Assembly: GCA_002440885.1 (NCBI GenBank)
Contig: DJVY01000207.1
Coordinates: 1 to 59,128, forward strand
DNA from: Bacteroidales bacterium UBA6244
Lineage (GTDB): Bacteria; Bacteroidota; Bacteroidia; Bacteroidales; F082
DNA: 59,128 nt
Direction: 5' to 3'
Shown here: positions 39,752-48,205 of the stretch, in pieces
How the letters are laid out: the number at the start of each line of letters is the position of its first letter
Position numbering within the stretch: position 1 is the stretch's first letter
Translations under genes and position numbers: made by a program
Notes under the pieces: generated by a model
The model's input: the letters and a program-made list of their open reading frames with translations, nothing else
What the model was told of the DNA's origin: nothing
The model's database searches: none

Positions 39752-42217
39752 CTATTCTATGGTCAGCTTATTGGTTGTGGTGTTATAGGTGTACTTACCA
39801 AAGCGCTTCATGAGCCTGTCGCCGAAAACCAAGCCGAAATTGAGCTTATAGGTAACACGCAGTTGCACATCGTTGATGGTTTTGTTGGCTATGGTCAGTT
39901 CTTTGATGTTAATCACTGCCCTGTCAGCAATTGTGTTGTTGGCAAGTGCTTTCTCAGGATCGCCTTCAAAATCTTCTTTGCTTATTGCACCCCACTTAAG
40001 TAAATCAAGGGCTTTGTCGAGCGAAATCATGGCATCTGCTCCCTGATCGAATGCAAATTCTTCGTTATATCCGGCAATAATACAGTACGACAGATAGGTA
40101 CCTGTGCCGGGTTGTTGGGTAAAGCCGATGGTGTTGTCGTCGGGGTTTATGACAATATTTATGTCAGCAATATCCGGATTTCCATCGCCGCGTGGCACAT
40201 AGTCTCTTCTCAATACCCTGAATTCAGATCTTCTGTTCATTTGGTGGGCGGCTTCTTTTTGTTGCTCGGTGACAAGCGAGTTGATGTAGGCTTCGTCGAG
40301 CACAGTACCTTGTTCAAACAGGAATCCATCTCTGGTAACATCTTTTTTAAGGGTAAGCGGAACACGTTCACCGTAGCCTTTGGCAACAAGTCTGTAAGGA
40401 TCGATACCTCGAATGATCAGGTAATCGACAACTGATTGTGCCCGTCGTTGTGAGAGGATGTCGTTGCGTTCGTCGCTGTCGCGGATATCGGTATGTGAGG
40501 CCAGCTCTATCACCAGATTAGGGTTGTCACGCAGGGTTTGTACCAGACCTTGCAGTGAGTCTTCATACTGGGGTTTTAGATCCCATTTGGCCAGATCGTA
40601 AAGGATTTCAGGCAGGAGGATAGGCTCGGCCGGGATGGGTTGCAACACGAAGTCTTTCTCGAAATCTTTGCTGAACTCAACGCCTACAGTGGTAAAAGTT
40701 CCTTTACTGTTGAAGTATCCGGGTTTGGTAACGATCATCTCGTAAGTGGTGTTGGGTTCCACCTGACTTTTTCCAAAGGAATAATATCCCTGATCATTAG
40801 TGCGCGTTGAGACGGATGATCCGGATGATCCGATCATTTGAACGGTAGCGTCTTCGACAAACATGAGGGTGCGATCATCTTTTACAGTTCCAGCCACGGT
40901 AAATTCAAGGGGTGGTTCAATGAAATACCAAATATCTTCCTGACCCCGTGTTCCTTTTCGGTTGGAGCTCAGAAATCCGTATTCTGCCTGTGGATGAAAT
41001 ACGATACCGAAGTCATCAGAGGTGGAGTTGATGGGGTATTTCAGATTTCTTGGTGTTCCCCAGTTGCCTGCCGTGTCAATGGTGGTCACAAAGATGTCAA
41101 GGCCGCCCATACCGCCGTGGCCATCGCTGGCAAAAAACAAGGTGGTGTCGTTGCGCAGAAAAGGAAACAATTCATCGCCGGGGGTGTTGATCACTTCACC
41201 CAGATTCAACGGACGTCCGAATGATTCGCTTTTGCTGTCGCGCATGGCTACCCACAGATCTTTTCCACCCATACCGCCTTTGCGGTTGGCTGAGAAGTAT
41301 ATCAGGAGTTCATTTTCGCTTACAGTGGGTTGGCCGATTGTACTCAGCGTGTCGATGCCTTTAATCTCCACCATCTCGGGGTCGCTCCAGTTGCGTCCGC
41401 TCCTGTTTGATTTATACACCTGACATCCCGACTCAATCTGTTCAGTGTTAGGACATTTGGTGAAATATATTGTGTTGAACTTGGAGTTAAATGTGGCCGA
41501 TCCTTCGTTGGCTTTGGTGTTGATGGTTTCAGAGGCATCCAAAGGTACGGGTGTCGACCATTCTTCTTTTCTGTCCATCTTTGAAACAAACAGGTCGCTG
41601 AAATTCTGTCCTGTCCATTTGTCGGTTTCCTTACCCTGGCTTCCTTCACGGGTCGAGGTAAAGGCAATTTCGTTGTAGTTTTCACTGGTATAGGCAGGGG
41701 CGAAGTCCGCTTCTCTGGAGTTGAGGCTTTTAATGTTGGTAACTTCGTATTTCGATGGGTTCTCTATCCATTCCTCAATGAGGGCAGCGGTTTCAGCGCC
41801 TCGCAATCCGCGTGGATCTTCAGGAACGCGCTCGGCATAGGCCTTGTACTGCACAATGGCGTCTTCGAAATCACCATTAATTTTCAACGCATCGGCATAG
41901 CGAAGCAGAATTTCAGGATTCCGTTTGTCGTATTCGTTCTTTACCAACCGTTTGTAAGAGGCCACTGCACGCTTATTATTGCCTGTCAAACGGTAACATT
42001 CGGCCAGCTGAGCCGTAATGCGGTTTTTTTCCTCATTGTTCTTTTTTACTTTGGTGTAGGCTTTTTTGTATTTGTCGATGGCCAGGGTGTATTGCTGTTT
42101 CGAAAAGGCTTCATCGGCTCCTTTTGCCGGATTGCGCTGGGCTGATAATATGCCAGGTAGAGCCAGGAGCAGCCAGGTGAACAATAGTGCAGGTATCCAA
42201 TTCTTTGTATGTGCCAT
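39752..42217 (-). CDS. PorE-like OmpA-family protein with TPR, PD40, CRD, OmpA and a C-terminal retropepsin-like domain
   Basis: This 821-residue exported protein has a signal peptide at 1-26. TPR units occupy ~30-155, a PD40 beta-propeller ~160-430 (repeats with GGMGGKDLWVA, HGGMGGLDIFVTT, GTRGQEDIWYF) and a carboxypeptidase-regulatory-like domain ~437-527. The OmpA peptidoglycan-binding domain lies at ~533-670 (LASHTDIRDSDERNDILSQRR). The first four match PorE, a periplasmic T9SS component that ties the machine to peptidoglycan. A fifth region, residues 708-821, is additional. It has LSYCIIAGYNEEFAFDQGAD, ISLDKALDLLKWGAISKEDF, an IKELTIANKTINDVQLRV strand pair and a final FGDRLMKRFGKYTYN, which matches the layout of bacterial retropepsin-like aspartyl proteases. 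The DTG/DSG triad reads DQG (724-726). Next upstream on the same strand are tatA/E and secDF. Confidence 0.8.
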   Translation of the reverse strand: MAHTKNWIPALLFTWLLLALPGILSAQRNPAKGADEAFSKQQYTLAIDKYKKAYTKVKKNNEEKNRITAQLAECYRLTGNNKRAVASYKRLVKNEYDKRNPEILLRYADALKINGDFEDAIVQYKAYAERVPEDPRGLRGAETAALIEEWIENPSKYEVTNIKSLNSREADFAPAYTSENYNEIAFTSTREGSQGKETDKWTGQNFSDLFVSKMDRKEEWSTPVPLDASETINTKANEGSATFNSKFNTIYFTKCPNTEQIESGCQVYKSNRSGRNWSDPEMVEIKGIDTLSTIGQPTVSENELLIYFSANRKGGMGGKDLWVAMRDSKSESFGRPLNLGEVINTPGDELFPFLRNDTTLFFASDGHGGMGGLDIFVTTIDTAGNWGTPRNLKYPINSTSDDFGIVFHPQAEYGFLSSNRKGTRGQEDIWYFIEPPLEFTVAGTVKDDRTLMFVEDATVQMIGSSGSSVSTRTNDQGYYSFGKSQVEPNTTYEMIVTKPGYFNSKGTFTTVGVEFSKDFEKDFVLQPIPAEPILLPEILYDLAKWDLKPQYEDSLQGLVQTLRDNPNLVIELASHTDIRDSDERNDILSQRRAQSVVDYLIIRGIDPYRLVAKGYGERVPLTLKKDVTRDGFLFEQGTVLDEAYINSLVTEQQKEAAHQMNRRSEFRVLRRDYVPRGDGNPDIADINIVINPDDNTIGFTQQPGTGTYLSYCIIAGYNEEFAFDQGADAMISLDKALDLLKWGAISKEDFEGDPEKALANNTIADRAVINIKELTIANKTINDVQLRVTYKLNFGLVFGDRLMKRFGKYTYNTTTNKLTIE

Positions 42218-42260
42218 AGTCTTTTTTAATCGTTAATCTTTAAACGTCATCTGCCTGAAA

Positions 42261-42536
42261 TTATTGGATTTCTTTCTCTGATTCTGATTCAGCAGTTTCG
42301 GCTTCCTTTTTTTTGAGAGATTCCTGGTATGCAGCCAGTTTTTTTTCTCTCTCCTGTCTATCTGATTCTTTGTTAATTTCGGTCTTTATGTCTTCCGAAG
42401 CGCGCTTTACTTCGTTTATGAATTTGCCTAATCCTCTGGCTATTTCCGGAATCTTACTCGGGCCAAATACCAATATAATGGCTAATACCACCAAAAATAT
42501 CTCACCTGATCCGAAATCGAAAAACCACAGTGTCAT
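42261..42536 (-). CDS. tatA: Twin-arginine translocase subunit TatA/TatE
   Basis: This 91-residue protein has a short N-terminal segment and one membrane helix, FGSGEIFLVVLAIILVFGPS. The hinge FGPSKIPEIARGLGK and an amphipathic helix ending SEDIK follow, the TatA/E hallmark. A Glu/Lys-rich C-terminal tail (KKEAETAESESEKEIQ) completes it. TatA forms the pore for folded proteins; no tatC is in this window. It lies between secDF and the PorE-like gene on the same strand. A promoter-like CAAAATTA (TAATTTTG on the minus strand) at 42560-42567 and the secDF terminator precede it. Confidence 0.92.
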   Translation of the reverse strand: MTLWFFDFGSGEIFLVVLAIILVFGPSKIPEIARGLGKFINEVKRASEDIKTEINKESDRQEREKKLAAYQESLKKKEAETAESESEKEIQ

Positions 42537-42559
42537 GGATTGCTTTTTATATGTGTGAG

Positions 42560-42567
42560 CAAAATTA
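42560..42567 (-). promoter_or_regulatory. Candidate -7 element (TAATTTTG) of the tatA gene
   Basis: The minus strand reads TAATTTTG 23 bases before the tatA start and just after the secDF terminator. The -33 region falls in the terminator and shows no TTG. Confidence 0.3.
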
Positions 42568-42570
42568 ATA

Positions 42571-42603
42571 AAAAAAGTCCCACTGCGACGACAGCGGGAC
42601 TTT
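42571..42603 (-). terminator. Rho-independent terminator of secDF
   Basis: The minus strand carries AAAGTCCCGCTG / CAGTGGGACTTT, a 12-bp stem with one mismatch and a 6-base loop, followed by TTTTTTATT. It is 21 bases after the secDF stop. Confidence 0.8.
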
Positions 42604-42624
42604 CACCTTTATTATTAAAGAAAA

Positions 42625-45600
42625 TTATTTTTTTCCTTTTTTGAGGTTTTCTGCTTTCAGCTTCATTTCACGCTCTTGCTTGTCGCCACCCAATAAATCG
42701 TAAGCGATAGGACTGGCGGTGAAGAGTGAGGAGTAAGTACCGATGATAATCCCGATGAGCAGTGCGAAAATGAATCCGCGGATAACTTCTCCACCGAAAA
42801 TGAAAATCACCAGCAATACCACGATGGTTGTTCCTGAGGTGTTCATGGTACGTGCCAAAGTGCTGTTTAGCCCCTCATTGATGTTGCGTTTGATGCTGTG
42901 CTTTGGAAATAAGCCCATATTCTCACGGATACGGTCGAAAATAATAACCGTATCGTTGATTGAATACCCGATGATGGTTAGGATAGCCGCAATAAAGGCC
43001 TGATCTACTTCCATGCTGAAGGGTAAGAAACCATAGAAAATGCTAAACATACCCATAGTGATGATGGTGTCGTGAGCCAAAGCGGCCACACCGGCCACAC
43101 CGTATTGCCAGCGTTTAAAACGGATGGCAATATAAATGAAGATAATGATCAGTGCGAAAAAGATGGCCATATAGGCTTTATTGCGGATGTCGTAGGCAAT
43201 GGTAGGTCCAATTTTCTGCGAGCTTAAAATACCCAGAAGCTTGTTTTCTCCTTCGGTGTCAGACGAAAAGTCGATGTATTCGATGTTGGTTGTATACAAG
43301 TCTCTCAGGCCTTCGTGCAGTTTGCGCTGAATGATGCCATCCACTTCCTGACCGTCTTCGTCAATCATGAACTTGGTGGTGATTTTAATCTGTGAGTTTG
43401 CACCAAATGTTTTTACCTCAGGAGCCATATTCTCAAACTGAGCAGACAGCTGTGTGCGTGCTCTTTCTACATCCACATCCTGATCAAAACGAATTACATA
43501 TGTTCTTCCTCCGGTGAAGTCGATTCCGTAGTTAAGACCTCTGAATGTCAAAGAAATCAAACTGATAAGGATCAATACTGTTGAAAGAATGTAAGTGATT
43601 CGTCTGTTGTCTATAAAATTAAAGTTGGCATTGGCCAATACATTGGCAGTTGCCTTTGTCGAAAAGTTGATGGTTTTGTTGGTGCGTTCCATCCACATGA
43701 AAATCAACCTTGAGATAAAGATGGCGGTGAACAATGAGGCCAGAATACCAATGATCAGGGTGGTGGCGAATCCTTGTACAGGACCTGTACCGAACACGTA
43801 CAACACAATACCCGTGAGCAATGTGGTTACGTTACCATCGATGATAGCTGAGTAAGCGTTTTGATATCCATCGACAATAGCCAGACGCATGCCTTTTCCT
43901 GCCCTGATTTCTTCTTTTATACGTTCGTAGATGATTACGTTAGCATCGACGGCCATACCCAGGGTAAGCACGATACCGGCCATACCGGGAAGGGTAAGCA
44001 CCGCGCCCAGTGAAGCGAGGATGCCGAAGATAAAGAAAATGTTTGTAACGAGTGCGGCGCTGGCCACTACTCCGGCGCGGTTGTAATACACAATCATGTA
44101 AACGAGTACCAGAATAAAGGCCATGATGAAGGAGTTCATGCCTGATGTAACCGCCTCGCGACCCAGAGATGGTCCTACCACGGCCTCCTCTACGATACGA
44201 GCAGGAGCGGGTAGCTTACCTGCTTTCAGGATATTCGCTAAGTCTTGTGCTTCATTCAGGGTCATCGATCCTCCCGAAATGGTTGATCTTCCAGTAGGGA
44301 TTTCACTGTTTACGTTAGGGTAGCTGTACACATAATTATCGAGAACGATGGCAATTTGTTTGCCAATGCTTTCTCCTGTAAGTCTTTTCCAGATTTTAGC
44401 TCCCTGTCCGTTCATTTGCATGTCGACAGTAATTTGTCCGTTTTGGTCAAAATCCTGGCGTGCATCTTCAATCACATCGCCGCCTAAGGCTGCACTACCG
44501 TCTCTGGCACTGGCTTTCAGGGCTACCAGTTCAAGCAGGTCGGGGGTGTTGGGGTCTGGTTTAACTGTCCACACCAATTTCATGTCGCGAGGGAAGATAT
44601 CGTACACACGTTTGATCATGTGGTTGATGCGGGCGGTATCTTTTATTGCAGCAATACCAATACGGGCTGTTGCGCCAGGTGACATTCTGCCCGATTGATC
44701 CTGGAAGTAAGAAGGTTGCAGGTAGGCATACAAAGGGTATTTCTTTGCGTATTCGGCAAAGTCCATGTCTGAACTGCTTCCGGTGGTATCTGATTCTATT
44801 TGTTCCAGGAGCTTGTTTGCGGAGCTCTTGGTGGTATCCACGTTGTTGGTTACTTCTTCTCCGGTTACTGTTTCGCCCGTGTTGGTGGTTTGATCAACCT
44901 TAATTTCGTCACCTTTTTCCAGATCGGCAGCTTCTGTTTCTTCGTCGAGGATCTCGGCTGTGCGCAGTTGAGCGTTGGCTTCATCAAAATAAACATACAG
45001 GTCGCTGAAGTTATAGGTTTCCCAGAATTCCAGTTTGGCGGTTCCTTGAAGCAGTTTGCGCACGCGATCAGGGTCTTTAATGCCGGGGAGTTCAATTAGA
45101 ATCCTGCCGGTAGTGGCCAAACGCTGGATGTTGGGTTGGGCAACCCCAAAACGGTCGATACGTGTGCGTAAAATCTGATACGAACGGTCGATGGCATCAT
45201 TGGCCTCGTCTCTGATTACGCTAAGCACTTCTTCGTTGGTAGAATTGGTGGTGATGCCTTTGTCTTTAAACTCATACAGAAAGATGGAAGCCAGACGTGC
45301 ATTGGGGTCAATTTCGTTGAACGATTCCCCGAACAGGGTCACAAATCCACTGTTGCTGTTTTTTTGTTTCTCATACGCCATCTTCATAGCTTGTTGAAAA
45401 ACAGGATCCTGGCTATTACCTGAAAGCGCTTTTACAATATCGCCGACTGATACTTCCAATACCACGTTCATCCCTCCCTTTAGGTCAAGGCCTAGGTTGA
45501 TTTCTCTTTCTTTGGCCTGCTTATAGGTGTATTTGTCAATCAGGATGTTGTATACAACCACATTGGAAATACTGTCGAGATAATAGTTTTCTCTGGCATT

Positions 45601-45801
45601 TGAAATGGAATCGAGTAAGATGACTTCCAACACCTCATTTCCGGCTGCAAGTTCCTTTGCCTGTTGCACGGCCACTTCGCTCTGCGCATATTCTTTGGCT
45701 TTCTTTTCGGTACGCATGGTAGCGATAGTGAAGCTCAACTGATATAAGCACACCAGAGCAAAAGCAATGGCGAAAAATTTAATAGCTCCTCTGTTCTGCA
45801 T
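42625..45801 (-). CDS. secDF: Fused protein translocase subunit SecDF
   Basis: This 1058-residue SecD-SecF fusion is a Sec accessory that uses the proton or sodium gradient to pull exported proteins through SecYEG. The SecD half has an N-terminal helix, the LGLDLKGGMNVVLEV motif, a large periplasmic P1 domain (including RIDRFGVAQPNIQRL) and the six-helix block with AVDANVIIYERIKEE. The SecF half begins at ~residue 735 (FNFIDNRRITYIL), has LNYGIDFTGGRTYVIRF and the IGYSINDTVIIFDRIRENMG block. Residues ~290-345 form an acidic, Thr/Ser/Glu-rich insert (EEVTNNVDTTKSS), typical of Bacteroidota copies. A good promoter match lies just upstream. Confidence 0.96.
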   Translation of the reverse strand: MQNRGAIKFFAIAFALVCLYQLSFTIATMRTEKKAKEYAQSEVAVQQAKELAAGNEVLEVILLDSISNARENYYLDSISNVVVYNILIDKYTYKQAKEREINLGLDLKGGMNVVLEVSVGDIVKALSGNSQDPVFQQAMKMAYEKQKNSNSGFVTLFGESFNEIDPNARLASIFLYEFKDKGITTNSTNEEVLSVIRDEANDAIDRSYQILRTRIDRFGVAQPNIQRLATTGRILIELPGIKDPDRVRKLLQGTAKLEFWETYNFSDLYVYFDEANAQLRTAEILDEETEAADLEKGDEIKVDQTTNTGETVTGEEVTNNVDTTKSSANKLLEQIESDTTGSSSDMDFAEYAKKYPLYAYLQPSYFQDQSGRMSPGATARIGIAAIKDTARINHMIKRVYDIFPRDMKLVWTVKPDPNTPDLLELVALKASARDGSAALGGDVIEDARQDFDQNGQITVDMQMNGQGAKIWKRLTGESIGKQIAIVLDNYVYSYPNVNSEIPTGRSTISGGSMTLNEAQDLANILKAGKLPAPARIVEEAVVGPSLGREAVTSGMNSFIMAFILVLVYMIVYYNRAGVVASAALVTNIFFIFGILASLGAVLTLPGMAGIVLTLGMAVDANVIIYERIKEEIRAGKGMRLAIVDGYQNAYSAIIDGNVTTLLTGIVLYVFGTGPVQGFATTLIIGILASLFTAIFISRLIFMWMERTNKTINFSTKATANVLANANFNFIDNRRITYILSTVLILISLISLTFRGLNYGIDFTGGRTYVIRFDQDVDVERARTQLSAQFENMAPEVKTFGANSQIKITTKFMIDEDGQEVDGIIQRKLHEGLRDLYTTNIEYIDFSSDTEGENKLLGILSSQKIGPTIAYDIRNKAYMAIFFALIIIFIYIAIRFKRWQYGVAGVAALAHDTIITMGMFSIFYGFLPFSMEVDQAFIAAILTIIGYSINDTVIIFDRIRENMGLFPKHSIKRNINEGLNSTLARTMNTSGTTIVVLLVIFIFGGEVIRGFIFALLIGIIIGTYSSLFTASPIAYDLLGGDKQEREMKLKAENLKKGKK

Positions 45802-45845
45802 TTGAGATTAAGTATTAATGATTTTACTTCATTTTTTTGAGGGTG

Positions 45846-45876
45846 CAAAAATAGTATAATATTTGAGAATTAACAA
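45846..45876 (-). promoter_or_regulatory. Predicted promoter of secDF
   Basis: Read on the minus strand, TTG (45876-45874) and TATTTTTG (45853-45846) are separated by 20 bases, a close match to the Bacteroidota consensus. The -7 box lies 44 bases before the secDF ATG. Confidence 0.55.
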
Positions 45877-45974
45877 TTTTGCATCTATTTAATAAAGGCT
45901 TTCTCTTCAGTTAAAAAAACTTTTGCCTTTGTAGTTCTCTTTTTTTTACCTGATATTGGCATGTGTTTTACCTT

Positions 45975-47288
45975 TTAACGTGCCGAGAGCCAGGTCCACA
46001 GGGTTCGGTAGGTGATCTTTTTTCCATACATCAATATACCGGTTTTATAGATTTTTCCAGCCATCCAGGTGGTTAAGGTAAATCCGACAACGAGCAGAAG
46101 CAGCGATAAACCGAGCTCCCAGAAAGGCACACCGAAAGGTATGCGCATGATCATGGTGATAGGAGAGGTGAACGGAATCATCGACATCCAGATAGCCAGT
46201 GTGCTATCTGGCTGGTTTACAATAACACCTGACATGGCCACGGCAAATATTAAAGGTATCGACACGGGAAACATGAATTGTTGGGTGTCAGCGTCATTGT
46301 CTACCGCTCCGCCAATGGCAGCAAAAAGTGAGGCATACATAAGGTAACCACCTAAAAAGTAAAGGATAAAGCTAATGGCCATCACCGGGAGGTTGATGCT
46401 TCCCAGTATATCGGTCACTATCATCATCGGGTTGCTGCCTTCACTTTGTGTTGCCGGGTTGAGTAATCCGGCCTGGGCTTCGGGGAGCTGCATAGAAGCC
46501 ATATCGCTTCCCATAAAGAACAGCTGCACCATGCCTACTATGATCAATGTGAGAATAATCCACAACAGGAACTGGGTGAGGCCCACCATGGCGATGCCTA
46601 CAATTTTTCCCGTCATCAGTTGGAAAGGTTTTACCGAAGAAATAATGACTTCTACAATACGGTTCGACTTTTCTTCAATTACACCTTTAAGCACCTGAGC
46701 ACCAAACATGAAAATGAAAAAGTAGATCATAAGTCCGGCAAAAATTGATAAGCCGACTTCTACTTCAGTGTTGCTTTTTTTCTCGATTCCGGCCTCGTCT
46801 ACTTTAATGTTCACCAGGTTGATGTCAACTTTCGATGATTTGATGATGTCGGGATCGATGCCCGAGGCAAGCAATTTCTTGTTCTCAACGGTCTGTTTCA
46901 TCACCGATTTGATGTAACTGGTCACATTTAAACCTGCTTGTTTGTTGGCGTAGAGCTCGGCACTTACAGGTACATTGAGCTCTGGCAAAGGGATAAACAA
47001 AAGCAGGTCGCCACGCTTGCTCAGCGCTTCTTCTTTTTCTTTGTCGAAGTCGCCAAAAACATAATAAAAGCTGAGGTGGTCTTCGTTTTTGAATTTTTCA
47101 AAAAACCAACCTGTTTCGTCCAAAACGGCAACTTTTCTGTCGGTATTTTCACTCCACTTTGCCAGAAAGGCAGGAAGGATAATCATAGCAGCCATCAGCA
47201 GTGGCCCTACGATGGTCATGATGATAAAGGATTTTTTCCTGACGCGGGTTAAATATTCCCGCTGTATGATGAGGAGTATTTTATTCAT
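45975..47288 (-). CDS. ABC transporter permease (NatB-like, ABC-2 family)
   Basis: This 437-residue membrane protein starts MNKILLIIQREYLTRVRKKS, the usual ABC-2 permease opening. It has one N-terminal helix (residues ~23-45), a periplasmic domain of about 130 residues and five or six C-terminal helices (from ~180), with EEKSNRIVEVIISSVKPFQL in the cytoplasmic loop typical of NatB. With the ATPase it would form an exporter similar to NatAB (Na+ efflux) or a drug/peptide exporter. It overlaps the ATPase gene by 4 bases (ATGA). It is the last gene of the grpE-dnaJ-ABC series. Confidence 0.88.
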   Translation of the reverse strand: MNKILLIIQREYLTRVRKKSFIIMTIVGPLLMAAMIILPAFLAKWSENTDRKVAVLDETGWFFEKFKNEDHLSFYYVFGDFDKEKEEALSKRGDLLLFIPLPELNVPVSAELYANKQAGLNVTSYIKSVMKQTVENKKLLASGIDPDIIKSSKVDINLVNIKVDEAGIEKKSNTEVEVGLSIFAGLMIYFFIFMFGAQVLKGVIEEKSNRIVEVIISSVKPFQLMTGKIVGIAMVGLTQFLLWIILTLIIVGMVQLFFMGSDMASMQLPEAQAGLLNPATQSEGSNPMMIVTDILGSINLPVMAISFILYFLGGYLMYASLFAAIGGAVDNDADTQQFMFPVSIPLIFAVAMSGVIVNQPDSTLAIWMSMIPFTSPITMIMRIPFGVPFWELGLSLLLLVVGFTLTTWMAGKIYKTGILMYGKKITYRTLWTWLSAR

Positions 47289-48202
47289 AACCCGTTGTTG
47301 TTGCCTACCTCGCTGATGAAGATGTCGTTGAGCGAAGGTAGTAGTTCGTTAAATCCTAGAATTTCAGCCTGTTGCATCACCTGCTGCAGCAACACATTGG
47401 CCGTGTCGTTGGTGAGAATTTTTATTTGAGCTTCCTGATAATCTCCCTTTTTCATGTCGTTTACCACCTCAAATTTATTGGCCGGCAGCAACAGGTTGCG
47501 AGGAGCCTGGTAGCGTATCTGGTAGGTATGTGTTTTAAACGACTGTTTAATTTGGTGTATATCTCCCGAAAGGATATTTTTGCTTTGGTTGATCAGGGTA
47601 ATGCGATCGCATATTTCTTCAACGGAGGCCATGTTGTGGGTGGAAAATATCACCGTAGCTCCTTCTTCGCGCAGACGCAGGATTTCAGTTTTCAGGAGGT
47701 TCACATTAATCGGGTCGAAGCCGCTGAAGGGTTCATCGAAAATCAACAACCTGGGGTCATGTAATACAGTGACAATGAACTGTATTTTTTGCTGCATGCC
47801 TTTCGAGAGATCTTCCACTTTTTTGTTCCACCATCCTCCGATCTCGAATTTCTCGAACCACCAGCGGAGTTTAGTTTTGGCGTCGTGATGGCTCATGCCC
47901 TTAAGTCGCGCCAGGTATACGGCCTGTTCGCCTACTTTCATCTTTTTGTAAAGGCCACGTTCTTCGGGAAGATAGCCAATATGGGCTGCATCGGAGGGTT
48001 GCATGGGTTTTCCGTTAAGCCATATTTCGCCGACATCTTTTACAGCAATCATGTTGATGATGCGTATCAGTGTCGTCTTGCCTGCTCCGTTTGGGCCAAG
48101 CAAACCGAATATAGATTTTTCGGGTACTTCAATACTTACATCATCCAGGGCTGTGTGACTGGCGTAGGATTTTGTTATGTTCCGGGCTTCTAAGGTGATC
48201 AT
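47285..48202 (-). CDS. ABC transporter ATP-binding protein (NatA-like)
   Basis: This 305-residue ATPase has Walker A LLGPNGAGKTTLIRII, Q-loop YLPEERGLYKKM, signature LSKGMQQKIQFIVTVLHDPR (LSKGM in place of LSGGQ), Walker B LLIFDEPFSGFD and H-loop VIFSTHNMASVEEI. A C-terminal DUF4162-like extension (residues ~215-300) is present, as in NatA and related exporters. It starts 3 bases after the dnaJ stop, so co-expression with chaperones is likely, which may hint at an envelope-stress role. Confidence 0.9.
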   Translation of the reverse strand: MITLEARNITKSYASHTALDDVSIEVPEKSIFGLLGPNGAGKTTLIRIINMIAVKDVGEIWLNGKPMQPSDAAHIGYLPEERGLYKKMKVGEQAVYLARLKGMSHHDAKTKLRWWFEKFEIGGWWNKKVEDLSKGMQQKIQFIVTVLHDPRLLIFDEPFSGFDPINVNLLKTEILRLREEGATVIFSTHNMASVEEICDRITLINQSKNILSGDIHQIKQSFKTHTYQIRYQAPRNLLLPANKFEVVNDMKKGDYQEAQIKILTNDTANVLLQQVMQQAEILGFNELLPSLNDIFISEVGNNNGL

Positions 48203-48205
48203 AGG

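Noticed and set aside
44348..45099. Plus-strand frames inside secDF
   Set aside because: Antisense shadows of SecDF. Hydrophobic content merely mirrors the membrane helices on the other strand.
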